Shown: positions 1-9,653, counted from the stretch's first letter. The stretch is DNA of 64,000 nucleotides from Gilliamella sp. N-G2 (GCF_002142215.1 NZ_NAST01000001.1:124001-188000), one strand, 5' to 3'. Notes: generated from the sequence alone by a model not told the origin. A program made the numbers and translations.

Positions 1-674
1 AACATGCTAGGATCGGTAATCAGACTCTGTCCTTCTAACGGTTTCATACCGACACCAGTAGCATTGCATAATGCGGCACTTTCAGCAATTTCTTGACGCA
101 ATTTAGCTTGATCATCTAAATCATAAACCGTGGCTTTACAATCAGTTTTTTCATTGATTCGCTTAGCTATTTCAACAATTTTATCAAAGCACTCATCTTT
201 TTGGTTGAAAATAGAAATCGCTTTAACGCCGTCGAGTGCAGCCTGTACAGCAATAGCGCTTGCGGCACCACCACCACCAAGTAATGTCATTTTTTTACCA
301 ATAATATCAACACCTGCCTCTTTTAATGAACGCATGTATCCCATTCCATCCGTGTTATATCCGGTTAGAACACCGTCATCATTAGAAATGGTATTACAAG
401 CGCCAATAAGCTCAACAGCCGGTGTTAATTTATCTAAATATTGGCAGACCAGTTGTTTATTTGGCATTGATACCGCACTACCTCGTAAACCTAATGCGCG
501 TAATCCTTTTATCGCATCAGGTAATTTTTCTTGTGTCACCTCAAAAGCTAAATAGACATAAGGAACGTCTAGTTTAGAATAAATTATATTTTGCATTTTC
601 GGTGATAAGCTATGTCGAATTGGATAAGCCATTAGTCCGATTAATAAAAAATGTCCATCGATGTTTGCTCTCAT
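1..674 (-). CDS. ydiB: Quinate/shikimate dehydrogenase YdiB, C-terminus cut by window edge
   Basis: NAD(P)-dependent oxidoreductase interconverting quinate or shikimate with the 3-dehydro compounds. About 224 codons are visible, starting from an ATG at 672-674 preceded by GGAGAG. The N-terminal substrate domain shows LIGLMAYPIRHSLSPKMQN (the SxS shikimate-binding motif) and SMPNKQ with the catalytic Lys. GYNTDG follows, then the nucleotide-binding loop LLGGGGAASA. GLMAYPIRHSLSP and the KPLE segment resemble E. coli YdiB more than AroE. The gene is open to the window edge, so its end is not seen. It lies 22 bases downstream of a broken isomerase gene on the same strand and was probably cotranscribed with it. 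The visible part has no frameshift. Confidence 0.9.
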   Translation of the reverse strand, partial: MRANIDGHFLLIGLMAYPIRHSLSPKMQNIIYSKLDVPYVYLAFEVTQEKLPDAIKGLRALGLRGSAVSMPNKQLVCQYLDKLTPAVELIGACNTISNDDGVLTGYNTDGMGYMRSLKEAGVDIIGKKMTLLGGGGAASAIAVQAALDGVKAISIFNQKDECFDKIVEIAKRINEKTDCKATVYDLDDQAKLRQEIAESAALCNATGVGMKPLEGQSLITDPSM

Positions 675-696
675 ACTTCTCTCCAATTAGTTATTA

Positions 697-1520
697 TTAA
701 GATTCAGCGACTTGTTTAAGTAATTTTTTGGTATCTTCAAGATACATTTTAGCTCGTTCAATTGGAGAATGACTCAACGCAAATTCATCATTACAACATT
801 CAATTGAAATCGGCATTTCTGGTAAAGCTTTTAATAATGATACTAAATCAATGCCGCCACGTCCCGGTGATAATCGATAATTTCTTGCCTGATAAAGTAA
901 TCCTTCGGTATCTTTTGGTTTCTCTTTAGTTCCATCGCATAATTGCATATAGCGCCAACAATCCTTAGGTACTTTCTGCAAGTCCTCCAGAGTATTAGCT
1001 CCACGATCAAAATGCAATGGATCAATAATCATACCTTAATTGTTTTGGTTGGCGACTTTGAATAAGTCTACCCCAGAATTAACGGTAGGAATATCAGTTC
1101 AAGGTATTGGTTCAATGTTGATTGCAATACCTAATGGCGCTGAAATTTCACATAATCGTGCAAAATTATCAGCTAAACTATTTTTATCAGAATCATTACC
1201 GGCCCTAATAATACTTGGCTTGCACCTAAACAAATCCCTGTTTCTAATACTGGCAAAAAATTGATAACTCGGGTATCTGGTTTAAGCCGAAAAATTTCAA
1301 TATATAAAACTTTGATACCTATCTCTTTTAATCGTCTCTCGACTTCCCGAATTAATGGTGTATCACCAACTGTCGCATAAACCAGCTCAGTAGGTGTGGC
1401 AAGAATAAGCCTTAAACCAACATGAATATAATCAGTTTCTGCAGCCAGAATAACTTGCTTTGCGGGAGATACATCTAAAACCATTAACGCCGCAAGCCCT
1501 ATACGGCGTTCAATTGCCAT
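697..1520 (-). pseudogene. Broken sugar-phosphate isomerase/epimerase-like TIM-barrel gene
   Basis: The fragments join into one protein of the AP-endonuclease-2/xylose-isomerase-like TIM-barrel family, which also includes 3-dehydroshikimate dehydratases. The N-terminal part (1520 down to about 1200) begins MAIERRIGLAALMVLD and reads to VLETGICLGASQVLL. The frame is then lost near 1200 and the next segment (GNDSDKNSLADNFARLCEISA...INIEPIP) lies in another frame. That segment meets a TGA at the expected Trp codon after IEPIP and a TAA just before GMIIDPLHFDRG. The C-terminal part is 697-1032. One frameshift plus two in-frame stops make it a pseudogene. Its position upstream of ydiB suggests a former role in quinate/shikimate metabolism; the exact reaction cannot be read from sequence. 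Confidence 0.8.
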
Positions 1521-1800
1521 GCAATTTCCCTGAAATTTTAAATAATTTAGCTGAATTTAGTAAAAATAAAAAGCTAATAATGAAAATAATAAAACATTTT
1601 ATCTATAGATTTTGTTGTTTTAATTTATTTTGTTATAAATTTAAACATAATAAATAAAATAATCGCTAAAATTATTTAAGTATGATTATGGAATGAAGAA
1701 ATTAAAAAAATCTATTCTACTGATTTATAAATAAAAATAAATAAATCCATATTAATTATTCATTAATCAGAAGCTAGTTAAATTATTCAAAAAAGGATGC

Positions 1801-3009
1801 ACTAAAAAAATAACTATATCACCACTTCGATATGCTTATACATGAACTATTTTGTTCATGATATGGGGCAATCATTCTAACTCAAAATATGGACTCTTTG
1901 GCTAATCGATTAAATACCGACAGTGCGGGGATTGCTTATGTGATCTCTGGTTTGGGGATTGGGCGATTAATTGTTTTGTTTTTTATGGGTGCACTATCAG
2001 ATAAATTTGGTCGTAAACCTTTCGTATTTTTAGGAGGTTTATTTTATATAGGCTTTTTGCTTGGCATTTTGATTAGTCCAAATCTCCAAGTCGCATTTAT
2101 GTTTGCTTTTTTAGGTGGTATTGCTAATTCAACGCTAGCCCAGCATTAATGGAATCATTTCCTAAGTAGGCCGGAACAGCATCAATTTTAACCAAAGCGG
2201 CCATTGCTGGTGGACATTGTGTTACCAATTGTGATGACCATGATTATCGTTTCTAATGCTTATTATGGTTGGTCATTCCTTTTTTGCGTTTGCTATTTTA
2301 GCCCTTAATGCTTTAGCTGTATTAGAAATGCCTTTCCCAAATCATAAACAACCGATAGCTAAACAAATTGCAAAAGAATCCGTAGAACAAGATGCAAAAC
2401 CATTACCAAAATTAAAACAAAAAGCTAACTTTGGGATTGAAGGTGTTTGTTTTATCATTATTAGTTATACATCAATCGCGACAATTTATTTAGTATCAAT
2501 ATGGTTACCTAAATTCTCAGAATCGGTTGCAATGATGAGTCCTTCAGCATCTGCTCAAACTATTAATTATTATGTTATTGGAACATTAGCCAATGTTATT
2601 TTGGCCTCAATATTAGTTAAAAACTAGATTCGTTCGGTTTATATAGTGTTTTTTTATCCTTGTTTATCAGCAATTATATTGTTCATTTTATTCTTATTCC
2701 CTTCGGCCTACTTTATTTATTGCAGGTGGTTTTATTTTAGGATTTACAGCAGCTGGGGGAGTTTTACAATTAGCATTAACCACCATGTCAGAATTTTATC
2801 CTGAAGGTAAAGGTAAAGTCCTTGGTATTTTCTTTACCTCTTCTAGTTTAGCTACTTTCTCTATACCAGTTATGACCAGAATTATTTCCAAAATCAGTAT
2901 CGCTAATATTATCTTGTTTGACACCTTTATCGCGGTAATAGGAGCAATTTTAGCATTGGTGATTATTGCTAGATATCATAAAATTTTTGAACTACTAAAT
3001 CGTAAATAA
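1801..3009 (+). pseudogene. Decayed MFS permease, YdiN/YdiM type
   Basis: Three collinear pieces (1889-2149, 2256-2627, 2785-3009) align end to end with the intact permease at 3588-4787. Examples are LNTDSAGIAYVISGLGIG against LNTDLVGVGGVAAGIGVG, and the shared MFS motif A GALSDKFGRKPF. Upstream, the frame reads KKITISPLRYAYT, a stop, then TILFMIWG and a further frameshift before IILTQNMDSLANR, with no usable start codon. Frameshifts also occur near 2150-2250 and 2630-2780. The gene is therefore dead. It is divergent from the isomerase-ydiB pair, matching an ancestral quinate/shikimate uptake function. Family known; substrate inferred from neighbours. Confidence 0.85.
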
Positions 3010-3090
3010 GATTGTGTTATCAATTACAATCAACAATTATTAACGAATAAAAAGCCACAAATATGCTGAATCAGACTTGTGGTTAATCAT

Positions 3091-3315
3091 TCAACAATCT
3101 TCCGTAGATAATCTCTTAACTAAAATATTATAAATATAGATATCGATAGCATAACAATACCAAAGAGAATAAACCAAAGTATTGAATCGGAATGGCAAAA
3201 AAGTGTATTTAATATCTTTTACTTTGATGTAATCAGTACCAGAAGAAATTATAGAAGGTGCAATAAACTCTTTTTTATAACTTAGTTTAAGTCCTAGAAA
3301 GTATATATATCCCAT
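3091..3315 (-). CDS. Hypothetical 74-residue ORF, possibly a frameshifted small membrane protein
   Basis: ATG-initiated reading frame with no recognised domain. The protein is rich in Tyr, Ile and Phe. The same DNA read in a shifted frame near 3160 gives a cleaner hydrophobic helix ending SDSILWFILFGIVMLSISIF, followed by a stop. This suggests the true gene had a C-terminal membrane segment and a frameshift is present, or that the ORF is chance. It lies between two MFS genes in a decaying region. I do not assign a function. Confidence 0.25.
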   Translation of the reverse strand: MGYIYFLGLKLSYKKEFIAPSIISSGTDYIKVKDIKYTFLPFRFNTLVYSLWYCYAIDIYIYNILVKRLSTEDC

Positions 3316-3534
3316 ATATTATCCACAGGATGGACATAAAAAATAGGAACGAATTTTCGCATATGAATCCTAAATATGGCTGAAATTAGGATAGATACAA
3401 TCAATAATTATCTTAATGATTACTGACAAACAGATAGCTACCTATTAAAATGCAACTTGATTTTGTTTTGGGAATAACCATAAAGTTATTAATGTTTATG
3501 CCGATTATTTTCAGTAAAAGTATTATGAAATGGT

Positions 3535-3565
3535 AAAGCATCTTATTGCAATAAGATGCTTTTTT
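3535..3565. terminator. Perfect palindromic hairpin, likely terminator
   Basis: AAAGCATCTTATTG followed directly by CAATAAGATGCTTT forms a perfect 14-base inverted repeat. It runs into six T on the plus strand and six T on the minus side of the other arm. It sits just beyond the stop of the minus-strand MFS permease (3588) and could end transcription from both directions. Confidence 0.6.
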
Positions 3566-3587
3566 AAAATTACGACGCAAATAGTTA

Positions 3588-4787
3588 TTAAATTTTCTTC
3601 ATATCAATAACTTTTTTGAAACGTGAATAAACAATTAAACCTAATATTACACTTGTTGATGCGATGACAAGATCAACTAAGATCGCGTAACTAACATTTG
3701 TTACTGCTAATTCTGGTACTACTAAGGGGATAACGATAAATGATAAGCCACTTAGAGTATACATGGTTCCAACTGCAAAGCCTTTATGATTAGGAAATAA
3801 TTGTTGCATAACAACCAAGGTAAGTTGTAATACCCCTCCGGCCGCTGTCAACCCCATGCCAATTGCTGCTATTAAGCTCATTGTAGGATTAAGATTAAAA
3901 AGGAACATTAATAAAATTAATGCCGATAGTAGTGGCAGAATAATAATACAATAAATTGGTTTTATGAATTTTTTAACGATATAAGCAGTAATAAACACGG
4001 AAATTATTGATGCGATACTATAATAACTAATTAATTGTTTAGAGGCGATTGGATCCATTCCAATACCATTTTCAGCAATTGCCGGTAACCATTGTAATAT
4101 GATGACAAAGGTTGCTGTAGTGGTAAAGCCCATAATGATTAACAAAATTCCTTCAAATAAAATATTGGGTTTGCCAATAAAATAGTCACTATGGCCTTCA
4201 TTACCACAAATAACTGTATTTTTAGAAGGAAATTTTCTTGATATTAAAAATAAGAAATTTATAACAATACAAGTGACAAAGCCAAGGAAAGCATAACCAT
4301 ACCATAAATGATAAGTATGAAATAGAGTAACAATAAATGGTAAAACTAATGTACCCATTGAGATAAATGCTTTAATTAAAACACTCGCTGTGCCTGCAGA
4401 ACGAGGAAAGCATTCGGTTAATGCAGGCATTGAACCTGTATCTAAAAATGAGTTTCCTGCCCCAATAAACATAGCCAAAAAGAAAGCAATATTTACATCA
4501 TGACAAAAAAGTATCCCAATAAAAAAGATTATGTAACAACACATACCCATAAGAATAAATGGTTTACGTCCAAATTTATCAGATAGTATTCCACCAACAA
4601 ACATTAACAATATTTTACCAACACCTATTCCAGCAGCAACACCACCAACACCGACTAGATCAGTATTAAGTTGCGCTGAGATTTCGACAGAAAATTGCAT
4701 AATTACGATTAAAGCGATACTTTGAATAATGTAATTGGCATAGATAGACCCTGCTATCGAACAGGAGCTACTCTTATAGATATTCAT
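3588..4787 (-). CDS. MFS permease, YdiN/YdiM type (probable shikimate/quinate-related)
   Basis: Intact 399-residue inner-membrane transporter with about 12 hydrophobic helices. The loop between TM2 and TM3 carries GGILSDKFGRKP, the canonical MFS motif A with the conserved Asp and Arg. Starting Met is at 4787, in MNIYKSSSCSIAGSIYANYI. It is clearly paralogous to the pseudogene at 1801-3009, so a duplicated permease has one surviving copy. E. coli ydiN and ydiM lie beside ydiB in a similar neighbourhood, which supports transport of an aromatic-pathway cyclic acid; the substrate itself is not demonstrated. Upstream lies an AT-rich 200-base gap, and an aroL-like pseudogene is transcribed towards this gene from further upstream. 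Confidence 0.85.
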   Translation of the reverse strand: MNIYKSSSCSIAGSIYANYIIQSIALIVIMQFSVEISAQLNTDLVGVGGVAAGIGVGKILLMFVGGILSDKFGRKPFILMGMCCYIIFFIGILFCHDVNIAFFLAMFIGAGNSFLDTGSMPALTECFPRSAGTASVLIKAFISMGTLVLPFIVTLFHTYHLWYGYAFLGFVTCIVINFLFLISRKFPSKNTVICGNEGHSDYFIGKPNILFEGILLIIMGFTTTATFVIILQWLPAIAENGIGMDPIASKQLISYYSIASIISVFITAYIVKKFIKPIYCIIILPLLSALILLMFLFNLNPTMSLIAAIGMGLTAAGGVLQLTLVVMQQLFPNHKGFAVGTMYTLSGLSFIVIPLVVPELAVTNVSYAILVDLVIASTSVILGLIVYSRFKKVIDMKKI

Positions 4788-5009
4788 TAGTTAATACTCC
4801 ATTATTAATTTAAAAAATTCATAAATCTATTAAAGTTAATATTAGCGGTAAATGTGTTTTAATAAAAGAAGAAATAACCTTAGGAATTGTGCCATTAATT
4901 AATTATTATTTATATTTAAATAGTTATAAGAAATAATGATATTTAAAATGGACAAACACAGGAATTTCATCTTAATGGTAATGAACTAATCATTAAAAAA
5001 ACAAATTTT

Positions 5010-5398
5010 TTAGTCGATATTGAGCACTTCTAAAAATTGCCCTAATATTTGCATCTCCTGATAATCTACATTGATTACATGACTTGCGCAATCCATATAA
5101 ACATGATGACGATCTTCAAGTATTTTTTCCATCCCGTCAGCAATAGATAAACCCGTTAACGAAGGGCGTTGAGCGATATTCGGATCTTACATTAATCGTT
5201 CTGCTAGAATGTTTGCTGGAACCGATAAAAAGAATACTATCCATCTTTTTCTACAATTTCAGCCACAGTTTGTTTGGTGGTTTCATATAAATTAAAATCG
5301 TTATCAATAAATGTGTAATGTAATTTTTCAGCAAGTAAACGCTCCATTGTTGTTTTTCCTGACGCTCGCGCTCTAACGAGAAAGATGGTTTTATTCAT
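5010..5398 (-). pseudogene. aroL: Shikimate kinase (AroL-like) remnant with internal deletion
   Basis: The N-terminal 54 codons read MNKTIFLVRARASGKTTMERLLAEKL, continue through FIDNDF and TVAEIVEKDG, and match the start of AroL, including the P-loop region. The usual GxxxxGKT is degraded to RARASGKT. A stop follows. The C-terminal part continues in another frame as FLSVPANILAERLM, a stop, then DPNIAQRPSLTGLSIADGMEKILEDR. About 40 residues that normally include the R-x-x-E and GGG motifs are missing at the junction near 5230. With a deletion, a frameshift and a stop it cannot make active kinase. Shikimate kinase would phosphorylate shikimate to shikimate-3-phosphate; its presence beside ydiB supports a lost shikimate-use locus. 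Confidence 0.75.
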
Positions 5399-5785
5399 TT
5401 TAAAAACTCATATCATTAACCTAGTACTCTTATATGTTATTTTTATATACATAATTAAAACAATTATTTACATACAGCCATAAAATATTATAAACAGTAA
5501 TTATATCAGACAATTATATAACAAATATTTGTAAACATTTATTATCAAAATAATTTTGTTAATAACTATTGATGATTTAATTGAAATAAAAATTAATTTT
5601 AGGTCTCAATATTAAAAAATAGAAAACCGCTAGATGTGACGATTAATTCAGGCATGAGGAACGATTTATAGAAAAGTTTACCAACTAGAAGAGAGATAAG
5701 AATATGTAATCTTAATTTAATATTTTAAATAACGTTTTAAAATTATTCTAAGAAATAAAGCATTAAAGATCACATATGTTATATT
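5399..5785. other. Gene-free AT-rich gap
   Basis: 387 bases between the aroL remnant and the aldo/keto reductase. I find no convincing ORF, hairpin terminator or RNA gene. The composition is very AT-rich and it may simply be the remains of a deleted gene. Confidence 0.5.
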
Positions 5786-6625
5786 TTAAAAGCCATTTTT
5801 TTGATAAATATTATCAGGATTTGGGCCTGTTCGAAAGTTTTCATTTAAACTATCGATTTGCAGCATTTCGTCTTCAGTGAGTTCAAAATCAAAAATTTGT
5901 CTATTTTCCGCTATACGCTTAGGGTTAACCGATTTAGGGATAACAATAAGATCTTTTTGCACATGCCATCGTAATGTTACTTGTGAAGCAGATTTTTGAT
6001 ATTTTTTACCAATATTTATTAATAAAGGTTCATCAACAACCCGACCTCGAGCTAGCGGACTCCAAGCCTCGATCGCAATTTGTTCTTTATTTAAGTATTC
6101 GATTAACTCTTTTTGCACTAAATAAGGATGAATCTCAATTTGGTTAATCATTGGCTTGATATTTGCTTGAGTTTTTAACAATTCAAAATGAGATTGATGA
6201 AAATTACAAACACCAATTGCCCGAGCCATTTTTGTTTCATAAATTTTTTCTAGCGCTTTCCAAGTATCGAAAAAATGATTTTTTAATGGCCAATGGACTA
6301 AGAACAGGTCTAGATAGTCTGTTTGTAAATCTTTTAAGGATTGTTCAACGGATTTTAATGTTAGTTCATAACCTTGATTGAGGTTACTTACCTTAGTGGT
6401 TAAAAATAGGTCTTGTCTAGCTACACCCGAATTAGCAAAAGCTTCGCCAAGTATTTTTTCGTTATTATAAAGTTGAGCAGTATCAAATGAGCGATAACCA
6501 TCGTTTAAGGCCGTCATGATAGCGTTATTGGCTTCTTGCTGATCAACAATTTTAAAAGTACCAAAACCTAACTGTTCAATTGATACAGAATTGCTTAAGC
6601 TAATTTTTTTAATTAATGGTGTCAT
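5786..6625 (-). CDS. Aldo/keto reductase (2,5-diketogluconate reductase-like)
   Basis: 279-residue NADPH-dependent carbonyl reductase of the AKR superfamily, cytoplasmic (beta/alpha)8 barrel. The catalytic tetrad is present: Asp48 and Tyr53 in FDTAQLYNNE, Lys78 in TTKVSN, and His111 in LVHWP. The NADP-binding signature IPKSVNPKRIAEN lies near residues 229-241. Length and layout match DkgA/DkgB-type enzymes, but the substrate cannot be read from sequence. It follows a LysR-type gene on the same strand after a 150-base gap, so that regulator may once have controlled it. The open reading frame is intact. Confidence 0.9.
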   Translation of the reverse strand: MTPLIKKISLSNSVSIEQLGFGTFKIVDQQEANNAIMTALNDGYRSFDTAQLYNNEKILGEAFANSGVARQDLFLTTKVSNLNQGYELTLKSVEQSLKDLQTDYLDLFLVHWPLKNHFFDTWKALEKIYETKMARAIGVCNFHQSHFELLKTQANIKPMINQIEIHPYLVQKELIEYLNKEQIAIEAWSPLARGRVVDEPLLINIGKKYQKSASQVTLRWHVQKDLIVIPKSVNPKRIAENRQIFDFELTEDEMLQIDSLNENFRTGPNPDNIYQKNGF

Positions 6626-6775
6626 TTTTCTCTCATCAAATTATTCTAGCTACCGAAATTAATCAATTTCTAAAACAACATATGTTGTTTTAAGTTTATC
6701 ATTTAACAAATATATTTAAATTATCTATGTAAATAACAACATTTATTAAATAATTATATGAATAGTAGCACAAAA

Positions 6776-7678
6776 TTAATTATTAAAAAAACTATCTCCA
6801 CAATATTGGGTTAAAAATCGATAAAATTTTTGCGCTACCGGCATCAGTGGTCTGTTTTTAACGGTTGCGACATAAATTTCACGTTTTTGACGATTTTTAT
6901 TCATTGGTATCAATGAAACATTTGCTTGTTCTGGAACAGGTACGTTTATCATCATGCCTATACCGTAATTGATGGATACTAAACCAATCATGGCGTTTTC
7001 ACTTTCAACATGACTAACCACATTGGTCAGTTTAACCCCTGATTCGCTAATAATACTATCCAGATAACCTTTCATACCGCTACGCTCGGTATATAAAATT
7101 ACCGGCTCATTAGCAATATCTTTTAGATCTAGTTTTTTGCGTTTAGATAGCGGATGTTCATTCGAGATAATAAAAACAATTTCTTGCTTAGCTAAACGCG
7201 TGAATTCTATTTCGGGATCATCATGCAAATAAGAGCATAATCCGATATCATAACGTTTACTTTTGAGCTCTTGCACAATATTAGCGCTTAAATCTTCATA
7301 AAAAGAAAATGAAATATTTTTATATTCCGGTAAGCTAGTAAACGCTTTAATAATTTTGGGTACATACCCCATACATAATGAATAAACAAAAGCTAATCGG
7401 ATATGTCCATGCGATATGCTAGTTAATTCTTTTATAAATTGTTCACCTTCATTTTACGATTGTAATGCTTGATTAACGTAGAGGAGATACTGTTCCCCTT
7501 CTTTGGTCAACTCTACATTACGCCCCTTCTTCTGAAATAACTTAATACCAACCTCTTTCTCTAATTCAGCTATAGCATGACTAAGACTTGGTTGACTAAT
7601 AGAAAAATATTCGGAAGTGTAAGTATAGTGTTGATTTTTAGCGAGTATCTGAAAGTATTTAAGTTGTTTTATATTCAT
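6776..7678 (-). pseudogene. LysR-family regulator with one premature in-frame TAA
   Basis: A 300-codon LysR-type regulator interrupted once. Residues 1-74 form the winged HTH domain (MNIKQLKYFQILAKNQHY..., SISQPSLSHAIAELEKEVG, LFQKKGRNVELTKEG). A TAA at 7454-7456 follows QALQS. The same frame continues NEGEQFIKELTSISHGHIRLAFVYSLC into the complete effector-binding domain (MGYVPKIIKAFTSL to the C-terminus). No indel is needed: a single sense-to-stop change explains the break. Either the gene is recently dead, or a truncated DNA-binding domain is made. The domain lies upstream of the aldo/keto reductase in the same direction. Confidence 0.85.
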
Positions 7679-7920
7679 GAATGCATTACTCTAATCAACG
7701 ATTTGTTTATATTATAAGATGGTTAACACTAAAATGGAAAGTTTCAAGATTTTCTTAAATTGAATTGCTTGTTTGCTGACTAAAATAATATTTATTAGTA
7801 ATCAAATTTCATCATCTATTAAGAAAATCAAAAAATTTAATTTTATTCAAAATGATAATCTTTAAATGGTCTGGTTACTTTGCATAAAATAGCTTAATTA
7901 AATCTTTTATTCTATCGTTT

Positions 7921-8868
7921 TCAATTTAATTGAGACTTGTAATAAGATGTAAGGAGTTTTTCACTACGTTGAATTATTTGCTCTCGGACATGTTCCGGCT
8001 CTAAACAAATGCAGTTAGGTCCAAAACTCATTAAGATACCATAACTGTAATCATCATCAATAAAGTCAAAATTCACTAGATATTGTGCATCATTAAGTTT
8101 TTCAATATCTTTTTCAGCGCAATAATCTAATACCCGCTCTAAGATAGAATGATCGATTAATAATTTTATTTTAAAGATTTTTTGTTGCATGTTGCTTTTA
8201 AATCCCGCGAACATGTCAGGAACTGATTTGCGAATAAACTTGATTTCTGTTTTGTTGATGTCAGACATGTTGGATAGTTTGAATATCCGAAAATCTTTTT
8301 TAGCCAAACAATAACCCTGTAAATACCACTGTCTCTCTTTAAATAGCATTTTGTAAGGCTCAACTGTACGCAAAACTTTTTCATTTTTTATTTTTATATA
8401 ATTGAAAGATAACAGCAACTGTTCTTGTAACGCCATTTTAATGATGGCTATTTTGTTGTTAATATTTTCCTTCGAAAACCATGGTGATAAATCTATAGCT
8501 AGTTTGCCTACATCATCTCCTACTTGATTGAACTCTTGTTGAGTTAACAAGCATTTAATTTTCTCTAGTGTGGCTGACTTTTCATTTTCGTTTAATATTG
8601 GCGAAGATAATAAATTAAGTCCTTTTAACAAAATAATAACATCATCCTTAGTAAATAACCCTTTGCTGATTTTATAATCTTTTAGGATGCTAATCCCGCC
8701 ATGACTTCCTCTAAAAGTGATAATCGGTATACCTGCATTTTCAACAACCTCTATGTCTCGATAGATTGTTCGTAAAGATACAGCAAATTTATCAGCCAAC
8801 ACCTTAGCACTTATTTTCTCTTTTTGAAGCAATATCATGATGATAGTGATGATGCGGTTAATTTTCAT
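7921..8868 (-). CDS. YafY-type WYL-domain transcriptional regulator
   Basis: 315-residue regulator with an N-terminal HTH_11 domain (about residues 5-60: ITIIMILLQKEKISAKVLAD, then FAVSLRTIYRDIEVVENAGIP). A central WYL domain (about 135-210) is rich in aromatic and basic residues around LLSFNYI and the KERQWYLQGYC segment. A C-terminal WCX-like extension follows. Such proteins sense small ligands or nucleic acid through the WYL domain and regulate neighbouring genes. It is divergent from the VOC-family gene at 9004, with a 135-base shared intergenic region, so control of that gene and of itself is likely. Intact. Confidence 0.88.
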   Translation of the reverse strand: MKINRIITIIMILLQKEKISAKVLADKFAVSLRTIYRDIEVVENAGIPIITFRGSHGGISILKDYKISKGLFTKDDVIILLKGLNLLSSPILNENEKSATLEKIKCLLTQQEFNQVGDDVGKLAIDLSPWFSKENINNKIAIIKMALQEQLLLSFNYIKIKNEKVLRTVEPYKMLFKERQWYLQGYCLAKKDFRIFKLSNMSDINKTEIKFIRKSVPDMFAGFKSNMQQKIFKIKLLIDHSILERVLDYCAEKDIEKLNDAQYLVNFDFIDDDYSYGILMSFGPNCICLEPEHVREQIIQRSEKLLTSYYKSQLN

Positions 8869-9003
8869 ATGTTAGGTCATTAAAATAATCAATAAGTAAT
8901 TTTAAATATGACAAACTGTTGTCACTATTACTCCATCATAATACAGATAATGTAATTTACATATTTTAATTTGTTTAATAGCAATATATTTAAAGGAGCC
9001 AAA

Positions 9004-9387
9004 ATGTTTAAACCGAATAGCATAATTATTTATGTTAAAAACGTCGATATAAGTACTGACTTTTATACAAAACTATTTGCACAAGAACCTATAGAAACTT
9101 ATCCTGGATTCGCAGTTTTTTTGTTGAAAGATGAATTTGTTTTGGGATTACAACAAGCAGATGAAATAACCCCTAAAGCACCAAAGCATTACGGTGGTTT
9201 TGAACTATCTTTAAGTGATGTAACAAAAGATGAAGTAGATAAAATTTATTCTGAATGGAGAAAGCTTAACTTAAAAATTGAACTTGAACCACAAATGCTC
9301 GATTTTGGTTATACTTTTGTTGTTAATGATCCTGATGGTCATCGCCTAAGGATTTGTGCCACTGATACGTCAAAATTTGACTTCTGA
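9004..9387 (+). CDS. VOC-family (glyoxalase/bleomycin-resistance fold) protein
   Basis: 127-residue cytoplasmic protein of the vicinal oxygen chelate superfamily. It has the repeated beta-alpha-beta-beta-beta pattern: IIIYVKNVDISTDFYTKLF at the start and FGYTFVVNDPDGHRLRIC at the end. The ATG at 9004 is chosen because AAAGGAGCC sits seven bases upstream; an in-frame TTG at 8971 is less likely. Family members include metal-dependent lyases, dioxygenases and drug-binding resistance proteins, and the exact role cannot be assigned here. Divergent from the WYL regulator, which is its probable controller. Confidence 0.85.
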   Translation: MFKPNSIIIYVKNVDISTDFYTKLFAQEPIETYPGFAVFLLKDEFVLGLQQADEITPKAPKHYGGFELSLSDVTKDEVDKIYSEWRKLNLKIELEPQMLDFGYTFVVNDPDGHRLRICATDTSKFDF

Positions 9388-9400
9388 TCGCGTATAAATT

Positions 9401-9476
9401 TGGAGCGGGAAACGAGGTTCGAACTCGCGACCTCAACCTTGGCAAGGTTGCGCTCTACCAACTGAGCTATTCCCGC
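9401..9476 (-). tRNA. tRNA-Gly (anticodon GCC)
   Basis: 76-base cloverleaf with 3' CCA encoded. The acceptor stem pairs GCGGGAA with TTCCCGC, the anticodon loop TTGCCAA shows GCC, and the T loop GTTCGAA is standard. It lies 17 bases after tRNA-Leu and is probably processed from the same transcript. Confidence 0.97.
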
Positions 9477-9493
9477 ATGAGAGGTGTTTTAAA

Positions 9494-9581
9494 TGGTGCC
9501 CGGGGCGAGACTTGAACTCGCACGGCCAAAAAGGCCGAGGGATTTTAAATCCCTTGTGTCTACCGATTTCACCACCCGGGC
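9494..9581 (-). tRNA. tRNA-Leu (anticodon TAA)
   Basis: 88-base class II tRNA with a long variable arm (CTCGGCCTTTTTGGCCG) and encoded CCA. The acceptor stem pairs GCCCGGG with CCCGGGC, and the anticodon stem-loop GGGATTTAAAATCCC shows TAA. First gene of a Leu-Gly tRNA transcription unit. Confidence 0.97.
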
Positions 9582-9625
9582 TCAAAACTTATTACTGAAA
9601 GGTAACTGAGTTTTGGATGTTGTGC

Positions 9626-9653
9626 ATTTTACCTATCTTAAATATTACGTCAA
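9626..9653 (-). promoter_or_regulatory. Sigma-70 promoter of the tRNA-Leu/tRNA-Gly operon
   Basis: On the minus strand TTGACG (-35) is followed by a 16-base spacer and TAAAAT (-10). This places the start site about 35 bases upstream of tRNA-Leu. A near-consensus -35 is typical of stable RNA promoters. Confidence 0.75.

Noticed and set aside
130-555. 141-codon plus-strand frame
   Set aside because: Antisense to ydiB, whose conserved motifs are read on the minus strand.
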